64,000 nt of DNA from contig JALMGJ010000002.1 of NCBI GenBank assembly GCA_023362775.1, positions 74,377,414 to 74,441,413 of the forward strand, in the 5' to 3' direction. The position numbers and the translations under genes are program-made. How positions within the stretch are numbered: position 1 is the stretch's first letter; each line of letters begins with the position of its first letter. Positions 44,401-53,400 of the stretch are shown here, piece after piece. Source of the stretch: Charina bottae. Its lineage: Eukaryota; Chordata; Lepidosauria; Squamata; Charinaidae. The notes below the pieces were generated by a model. The model made no database searches. It was given only the letters and a program-made list of their open reading frames with translations, and had not been told where the DNA came from.

Positions 44401-47400
44401 CACTTTACTTCAGCATATAGAAATAGCTGAAGATAAAAAGATCCAAAGGAGGATCGTTAAGATTACCTTGCTGTTGTTGAGATTAACGATCCTCCTTTGG
44501 ATGATAAAGGGACTTGGAAATAAACATCTCAAAATAACCATGACCTAGCCCCAGGTGCAAGGTCACACAGCCACCCTAGAAACATATTTAAGGATTCCCT
44601 TACAAACTTTGCTCAGACTGAAGAAGCTTCTTGGATAAGGAGCGAAACGTTTCCACTGAGAAAATAGAAATCCAGTTGACATGATTCAAGCTACAGACAA
44701 TTCCACCTGGATGACTGAGAACCTTCATCGACAAGAGCTCTCAATGTATCTACCTAACATCAAAATAATAATAATTATAATAACATTCAACTAATTGGAG
44801 CTGTATGTTTTCTAATCCTAATAAAATTATTTCAAAAGGTAGTTTGTAGCAAAACAAAACAAAAAAAATCACATTAAAGACTAATTTGATAATGGCAATT
44901 GGTCAATCATCGTGTCACAAAACTCTATGATTTTGGTACATTAAATAATGTTTAATTTCAGGTGCAAAATATATGTGAAAATGGCTTACTGGTGGACCAT
45001 TCCAAGATAACAGTTCTTGGCAGTCCTTCCATGGGTAATTATGTCTTTCTTTGTTGTTAAATATGTGGCAACTAGAAATAATAAGGCAGATGATGTATTA
45101 TTTCTGATTAATACATTTTAACCATATTTATCTGTCTTTCCATCTTGGATAGTCAACCTTATGGTAAGATTAGTGTAGGTGCACAGAACATCAACTTTGT
45201 CCAGCTGACCCACCCATAATTTCTCAATTGGTTACCAGCCTGACTTGTTCATTTTCTGCTTTAATCTGAATGACTTCTCAATATCTTATCATAAAGAGAA
45301 TTCTTACAGTAATAAAAAAATAACTCTGGTCACTCATAATTTGTTTTATCACGCATAAATATTAAATGATTTGATTACTTCCAGACTTACTAAGGAAGCG
45401 GATGACATACATGTTCTCTAAATAAGTTTGATTTTCCTAAATTAAATATGTAACTTGCTACTCATTTGGGTGGAGTTTCAGTAGCTTCATGGAATGTTTT
45501 AGGATAGAATATAGTGTCAGGGTTGTTAATCATCACTTCAGAGTGGATTTTGAAAGTGTGTTGAGGAATATGAAGACATCTGTTTGTTTAAAGAGGACAT
45601 CCCGCATTATGTCCTCTTAAAACACAGACAGATGTCTTCATATTCCTCAACACTTTCAAAATCCACTCTAAAGTGGTAATTAACAACCCTCCTTCTCCTA
45701 GCACACATTCATAGCTTGCTTGGGATGCAGAAAATAGTGCAAATACACCACTATTCTGTCATTGAAAACAGCTTCTGTTATTGAAACATACCATTGGATT
45801 ATATCTGTACTATATATTGAAAGTACATTATGTGGTAATGGCCAGTTTGACATTTCTTATACATTACCAGAAAATGATTCTGTAAATGTCATTTGTTGAC
45901 ATACTTTTTTTCACATCTTACAGGTGTATATCTTTCCAGGTATGCTGACTTGTTACAGGCTAATCCTCTGGACGCTAGTGCAACTGGTGATATTATTATT
46001 TTTAAAGTAATAAAGGTAAGTTTTTGGATTTCACTTAAGTTTGTTAAGGGTTCATCTTATGTCTTAAGGAGAAATAATAAACCAATATAACACCTTGTTT
46101 TTTAATGCAATAATCCACCTGAATAAAGCACTTTAAATAACCTTTTTCTGTATAAATGTGATTACAGTATTTTAAAATTTAAACTACTGTTAAAAGCACT
46201 GATGATGTTCCCTAGTTGGGTAATGAAACGTATGCAAGTAGACAACCAAGTTCAGAGAGCACCAAGGACTCCATAGTTCAACCCTGGGCTACATATATTC
46301 TCTTCTATTGGAAACATCAGTTATTAAGTGATGATGTCTATAAGTATGACTTAATTCCATGCAATTAAAAAGAGCACTGGTAATTTAGACAGTATTAATA
46401 CCATTTCAGATGAAATCTGGTTGAATCATTTTTGACATTGATTAAGTGAACTATAATGTTTTATAGTGTTGTTTGTGACTTAATAGGATGGAAAATGTTG
46501 TGGGCTTGCATTGTGCCTGATATAATTTTAATAACCATTTCCTAATATTTTAGGGAAAAATGAAGACTATATATGATAAATATGATAACCAGACAGGAAA
46601 TGTAATGGACTCAGCTGTTAAAAATGCATTAGATCCTACACCAAAACATGAATGCCATGTTTCAAAAACTGCAAACAAAATTACATCCAGCCGTAATTAC
46701 AGAGCATATGAACGTACACAGGTAAAAATAATATTTGAAAATATTTATATGCTTGCCTTAATTTCATAATTGTTTAATGTAGTAATAGAAAAGTACCCTC
46801 TATTTTGTGAGACTTGGGCAACAGTATGTTGGCTTGTGAGGTATTCTATAGATTAGAAATCCTGACTTTATAGAATAGCATGAGTGTGCTTAGAGTAAAA
46901 CTGGGCTGTGGTTGTACTTGTGGCATACTGGCAAAAATGTGCCACAATTGATTGATACTGTCCTTTCTGTTAGCTGGGACTGTTACATATATACAGCTAG
47001 GTCTCATAATCTAGTCTATTTCTCTGTTTTACTAAAAAGTGTTATGTGAAAGCCTCGGTTGACTGAAGAGCCCATCTGATGATGACTATAGCATGTGGAA
47101 GGTTGCAACTTGGAATGCAAGAAGAGTAAAAAGTAAAGTGCACAAATGAAATGAAAGAAAAATAGATAAGTTATAAATGTGAAACTAAGAAAACGGAAGG
47201 ATGTAATAGATGTGAAAAAAGTTAGTCTGATCTTGTGGGCTGAAGTCGATAAATGAAGTGAAAGTGGAGGGTCACTTATGAATGAAAGGGTCAAAATATG
47301 TATCAGAAAGTATGGATTGGTGTCATGTGGTTGTAGATTGTGTGTTATGCTCCAGTGAGTGATAATGAAAGAGGTGAGTTTGGGGGGAAACTATTCACCA

Positions 47401-50400
47401 TTCCAAATAATTGCTGTTCAGGGGAAAATTTGAGACAAAAATTTATTGGGCCATTTGTTGACCTGAGAGTGAATGAGGATGGTGACTGTTTGGTGAATAC
47501 CTGCTTAGAAAAAGTTCTGATCATTCTGAATGCATGATTTAAGCAAGGCTATTCAAGTGTACACATAGGAGTAACTCAAAAAGGATGATTTGATTGTTTA
47601 TTTTAAAAGGTTGAGAGAACCAGTAAAAGATGCAGAGATTGTGAGAGGTTCTAAATGTGAAGCAGACTGTTTTTTGGTAGCATCAAGAGTGGATCTTGAG
47701 AAAATGCAGGCATGAAAGATCAGGAAAGAAGAAAGAAACAAGGCTCATAGAATGACTGGAGGATGAAAGAATACGAGTCCTGTATGAAAAATTACTAGAA
47801 GATAATTCACTGGAAAAGACCCTGATGCTGGGAAAGACTGAGGGCAAAAGGAGAAGGGGACGGCAGAGGATGAGATGGTTAGATAGCATCACCGATGTAA
47901 TGAACATGAATTTGAGTAAACTCCGAGAGACAGTGGAGGACAGGAAGGCCTGGCGTGCTATGGTCCATGAGGTCACGAAGAGTCGGACACGACTGAACGA
48001 CTGAACAACAACAACAACAAAATTTCCCAGAACAGAAACCAATGCATTCCGTTACACAAATATGTAGATTTACACTAACAGGAACTATGAAAAAGGATGC
48101 TTCGTGCAGCAGTGAAGTGAGAAGGCTGTAAACGAGAAATAATGCATATAAGTAAATGATTGCTACAGAAGATAAAGATGAGAAAAGAGACCATATATAT
48201 AGAGAATAAGGAATGGTTAAGAATGAAAGAGGCAGAGAAAATGCTGAGAGATTTTGATGTAAATTTTTAAAATTTGCTTTGGAAATGGGTAAAAAGGGGC
48301 AAAAAAGGAGCCTGCAACAGAATGATTGGAATTAAAAATAAATGTGTGAGATTATTAAGATGAAACTGAAGTGAGAAAATGCTGGAAGAAGTATTTTAGA
48401 CATTTGTATCGGAATGATTGTTGTTGTTGTTCAGTCATTTAGTCATGTCCGACTCTTCGTGACCTCATGGACCATAGCACGCCAGGCCTTCCTGTCCTCC
48501 ACTGTCTCCCGGAGTTTACTCAAATTCATGTTCGTTACATCGGTGATGCTATCTAACCATCTCATCCTCTGCTGTCCCCTTCTCCTTTTGCCTTCAGTCT
48601 TTCCCAGCATCAGGGTCTTTTCCAGTGAGTCCTCTCTTCGCATTAGGTGGCCAAAGTATTTGAGCTTCAGCTTCAGTATCTGTCCTTCCAATGAGCAGTC
48701 AGGGTTGGTTTCCTTTAGGATTGACTGATTTGACCTCCTTGTAGTCCAAGGGACTCTTAAGAGTCTTCTCCAGCACCATGGGAATGATAGTGATATGTCA
48801 AAGAGTGGAATTGAAATTAATTATGTAAATATTAGTGTCCAGGAAAAAAATGGCGACAGCAGAAGTCAGATGCTGTGATAATGTTGAAAAATGGAAGGCA
48901 GCAAGTATAGACAGTGTAACTGAAGAAATGTTAAAATTTGAATGTGGTTGCTTATGGAGCAGCTATAATACTTGGAATACATTGAACCCTGGGTCTGTGC
49001 CTGAGAAATGGAATAAATCCACCTGACATACAACTAATCAATACAGAAAGAAAGGTAATAAAAGAGTGTGTAAAACCTACAAATTTCACAAATATTATTT
49101 TGTGAAATTGCCTAGGAAGTGTTCGGCAGAATTATGGAAGGGTACAAAGGTGACAATGGCCAATATTTGGGAAATGCACTGTGGCTTTATGCTGGGAAAT
49201 ATGTGTGAAGATTTTTGCTCTTCAGAAGGTTGTTGAGAAATGTATGAATGTGAGGAAGAAGGAACATGTACAGTGGTACCTAAAAGTTTGTGAACCTTTT
49301 TGAATTTTCAATATTTCTGCATAAATATGATCTAAAACATCTGTTCTCCACTCATATTAAAACTAGATAAAGGGAAACCAATTAAACAAATGAATCAAAG
49401 AAATACTTACTCATTTATTTATTGAGGAAAATGATCCAAAGCTATATATTTGTGTGTGGCAAAAGTATGTGAACCTTTAGAATTATCAGTTTATTTGAAG
49501 GGGAAATTAGAGTCAGGTGTTTCAATCAGCACTGCATTCCAGCATCATGGTTTGTGCCTGCTTTGCTGCCTGGGGACCAGGACAGCTTGCTATCATTGAT
49601 GGAACTATGAATTCTACCAGCCAATTCTACAGGAAAATGTCAGGCTGTCTGTCCGTGAACTGAAGCTCAAGACAAAGTGGGTCATATAGGAAGACAATGA
49701 CCCAAAACACAAGTAAGACTTTTGTACAATCAAATAATGGTTAAAGCAGAGGAAAAGTAATGTTTTGGAATGGCCAAGTCTAAGTCCTGACCTTAATCCG
49801 TGGAAGGAACTGAAGCGGGCAGTTCATGTGAGGGAGCCCACCAACATCCCTGAGTTGAAGTTGTTCTATAAGAAGGAATGGGCTAAAATTCCTCCAAGCC
49901 AATGTGCAGACTGATCAACAGTTACTGGAAACGTTTAGTTGCAGTTATTGCTGCCCAAGGGGGGGGGGGTCACACCAATTACTGAAAGCAAAGGTTAACA
50001 TACTTTTGCTACACCCAAATATGTAGCTTTGAATAATTTTCCTCAATAAATTGTGTGGAGAACATATCATGTTTTAGGTCATATTTATTCAGAAGTATTG
50101 AAAATTCAAAAGAGTTCACAAACATTTAGGTACCACTGTATGTTGATTTAGAGCAGGGCTTTTCAAAGTGCTGCCGCTGGCGACACACCAGCGGCGAGCG
50201 CATGCACGGTGGCGGCGCAGGGGTGCGTGCGCGGCGGGGGGCATGCGGCAGTGTGCGTGTACACGGCGCCGCCGCGGGGGGGCGTACGGCGGCATGCACG
50301 GCGGCGGCAGCAGCCTCTGCTAAAACGCGGAATCACTGATCCCGCCCCGCTGCTGCTGCCGCCGTGCATGTGCACGCGCACGCCGTCGCTTCCGGGTGGT

Positions 50401-53400
50401 GTGGCGACACACCACGCTGTGTGTGGCGACACACTTTTGTGTCGCGACACACAGTTTGGAAAGCTCTGATTTAGAGAGAGCACGTAATTAAATTGAATAG
50501 GCTTGAATTATGAAATTGCATGACTATCAAGTTGAAGGTTGGGTGCTGACTGCAGATAGTGGAAGGAAAGCATGTTGTTGTTCAGTCGTTCAGTCGTGTC
50601 CGACTCTTCGTGACCTCATGGACCATAGCACGCCAGGCCTTCCTGTCCTCCACTGTCTCTCGGAGTTTACTCAAATTCATGTTCATTACATCGGTGATGC
50701 TATCTAACCATCTCATCCTCTGCCGTCCCCTTCTCCTTTTGCCCTCAGTCATGCTTGAGAATAAATTGAGTGCTCAGTGAATGGTTTTACATTGAACAAG
50801 GAATAAAACAAGGTTGCGTGATACTCCCTTGGTTGTATTTATGGATAAATGCATAAAGAATTCTTACGGTGTCATAAGAGTTGTGTTGGTTGGGAATATG
50901 AATGTATGTACAGTGGGGCAAAAAAGTATTTAGTCAGCCACCAATTGTGCAAGTTCTCCCACTTAAAAAGATGAGAGAGGCCTGTAATTGACATCATAGG
51001 TAGACCTCAACTATGAGAGACAAAATGAGAAAACAAATCCAGACAATCACATTGTCTGATTCGGAAAGAATTTATTTGCAAATTATGGTGGAAAATAAGT
51101 ATTTGGTCACCTACAAACAAGCAAGATTTCTGGCTCTCACAGACCTGTAACTTCTTCTTTAAGAGGCTCCTCTGTCCTCCACTCATTACCTGTAGTAATG
51201 GCACCTGTTTGAACTTGTTATCAGTATAAAAGACACCTGTCCACCACCTCAAAACAGTCACACTCCAAACTCCACTATGGTGAAGACCAAAGAGCTGTCG
51301 AAGGACACCAGAAACAAAATTGTAGACCTGCACCAGGCTGGGAAGACTGAATCTGCAATAGGCAAGCAGTTTGGTGTGAAGAAATCAACTGTGGGAGCAA
51401 TAATTAGAAAATGGAAGACATACAAGACCACTGATAATCTCCCTCGATCTGGGGCTCCACGCAAGATCTCACCCCGTGGGGTCAAAATGATCACAAGAAC
51501 GGTGAGCAAAAATCCCAGAACCACACGGGGGGACCTAGTGAATGACCTGCAGAGAGCTGGGACCAACGTAACAAAGGCTACCATCAGTAACACACTACGC
51601 CGCCAGGGACTCAGATCCTGCAGTGCCAGACGTGTCCCCCCGCTTAAGCCAGTACATGTCCGGGCCCGTCTGAAGTTTGCTAGAGAGCATTTGGATGATC
51701 CAGAAGAGGATTGGGAGAATGTCATATGGTCAGATGAAACCAAAGTAGAACTGTTTGGTAGAAACACAACTCGTCGTGTTTGGAGGAGAGAGAATGCTGA
51801 GTTGCATCCAAAGAATACCATACCTGCTGTGAAGCATGGGGGTGGCAACATCATGCTTTGGGGCTGTTTCTCTGCAAAGGGACCAGGACGACTGTTCCGT
51901 GTACAGGAAAGAATGAATGGGGCCATGTATCGTGAGATTTTGAGTGCAAACCTCCTTCCAGGGCATTGAAGATGAAACGTGGCTGGGTCTTTCAGCATGA
52001 CAATGATCCCAAACACACCGCCCGGGCAACGAAGGAGTGGCTTCGTAAGAAGCATTTCAAGGTCCTGGAGTGGCCTAGCCAGTCTCCAGATCTCAACCCC
52101 ATAGAAAACCTTTGGAGGGAGTTGAAAGTCCGTGTTGCCCAGCGACAGCCCCAAAACATCACTGCTCTAGAGGAGATCTGCATGGAGGAATGGGCCAACA
52201 TACCAGCAACAGTGTGTGCCAACCTTGTGAAGACTTACAGAAAACGTTTGACCTCTGTCATTGGCAACAAAGGATACATAACAAAGTATTGAGATGAACT
52301 TTTGATATTGACCAAATACTTATTTTCCACCATAATTTGCAAATAAATTCTTTCCGAATCAGACAATGTGATTGTCTGGATTTGTTTTCTCATTTTGTCT
52401 CTCACAGTTGAGGTCTACCTATGATGTCAATTACAGGCCTCTCTCATCTTTTTAAGTGGGAGAACTTGCACAATTGGTGGCTGACTAAATACTTTTTTGC
52501 CCCACTGTACTTTTTTGTTTGCAGAAACTGCCATGTTACTAGCTGAGAACCCAAACGATTTGGAGCAAATGTTAGATTTTAAGATGCAATGAGAAGAGTA
52601 CAGATCTGAAAATTAATGTATCAAAGACCAAGGTGGTTGCATTTAACAAAAATGGAATGAACAATTGCCAGTAACATACTAAAAAAAACTATAGCAAGCA
52701 GATGACTTGTGTATCTTGGTAAAATGTTTACTAATGATGGGAAAATGGATGAAGAAATTTGATCATATGCAGATGTTGATTGGTTGTGGAAAGTATGTGG
52801 TCTGTTGTGAGGAATGGATGTCTATAGATGAGAAAAATAGTTGTGTATAAGAGTGTACTTCTACCCATTTTGTTACTTGGAAATTGGAATTAAGTATGTC
52901 AGGAGAAACATAAAAATAAGTTTCATACAATGGAAGTATGTTAATTAAGAGTTTGTGGGAAAATAAGAGACAAGGGCAAGAATTTGGGCTGCTAAATTTA
53001 TGTGGATTGAATACAAAAGTGAATGACCAGTATGAATGAAGAATATTCAGGTGGCTTGGCTGGAAAGAATGAATGACTGAATTGCAAAACAATATATGAA
53101 GGAAGAGTTAATTGGTGAAAAAGATTGGAAAGACTTAAGAAAGTTATGGTTGGGAATGGACCTGATAGATCCTCAAAAAGAGAAAAATGAGTTCAAAGAA
53201 CAAAAGACAATTTATGAAGTTATTATAAATATGGTGGAAGCAAGAATCATCTGCATTAATAAAAAATTATGGAAAGTCTACTAAATGAGCTGGTGCAAAT
53301 TAGATTTTGGTATATTTTCTCTTCTCTCATGGCTTTATTTGACTTATTATTTCCTACTCCTTTTCTGCACTGTGAATAATCTTGCTTACTTTAAAGATAA

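Larger units (their letters stand above)
47040..53230 (+). mobile_element. Old non-LTR retrotransposon, cut by at least six insertions
   Basis: Collinear remnants of one [18 protein letters not shown] near 47103 (APE endonuclease start); [10 protein letters not shown] and VPEKWNKST near 48920-49025; [12 protein letters not shown] near 49180; MYVDLERA across the Tc1 insertion at 49270/50139; [15 protein letters not shown] near 50795-50840; [18 protein letters not shown] across the Tc1 at 50910/52508; [16 protein letters not shown] near 52715. The end resembles RLTKEIYE...KDLRKLW-type C-termini. The order endonuclease, then reverse transcriptase motifs, then C-terminus is preserved once later insertions are set aside. 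Family is R4- or RTE-like, not settled. Heavily stopped and frameshifted. Confidence 0.7.
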
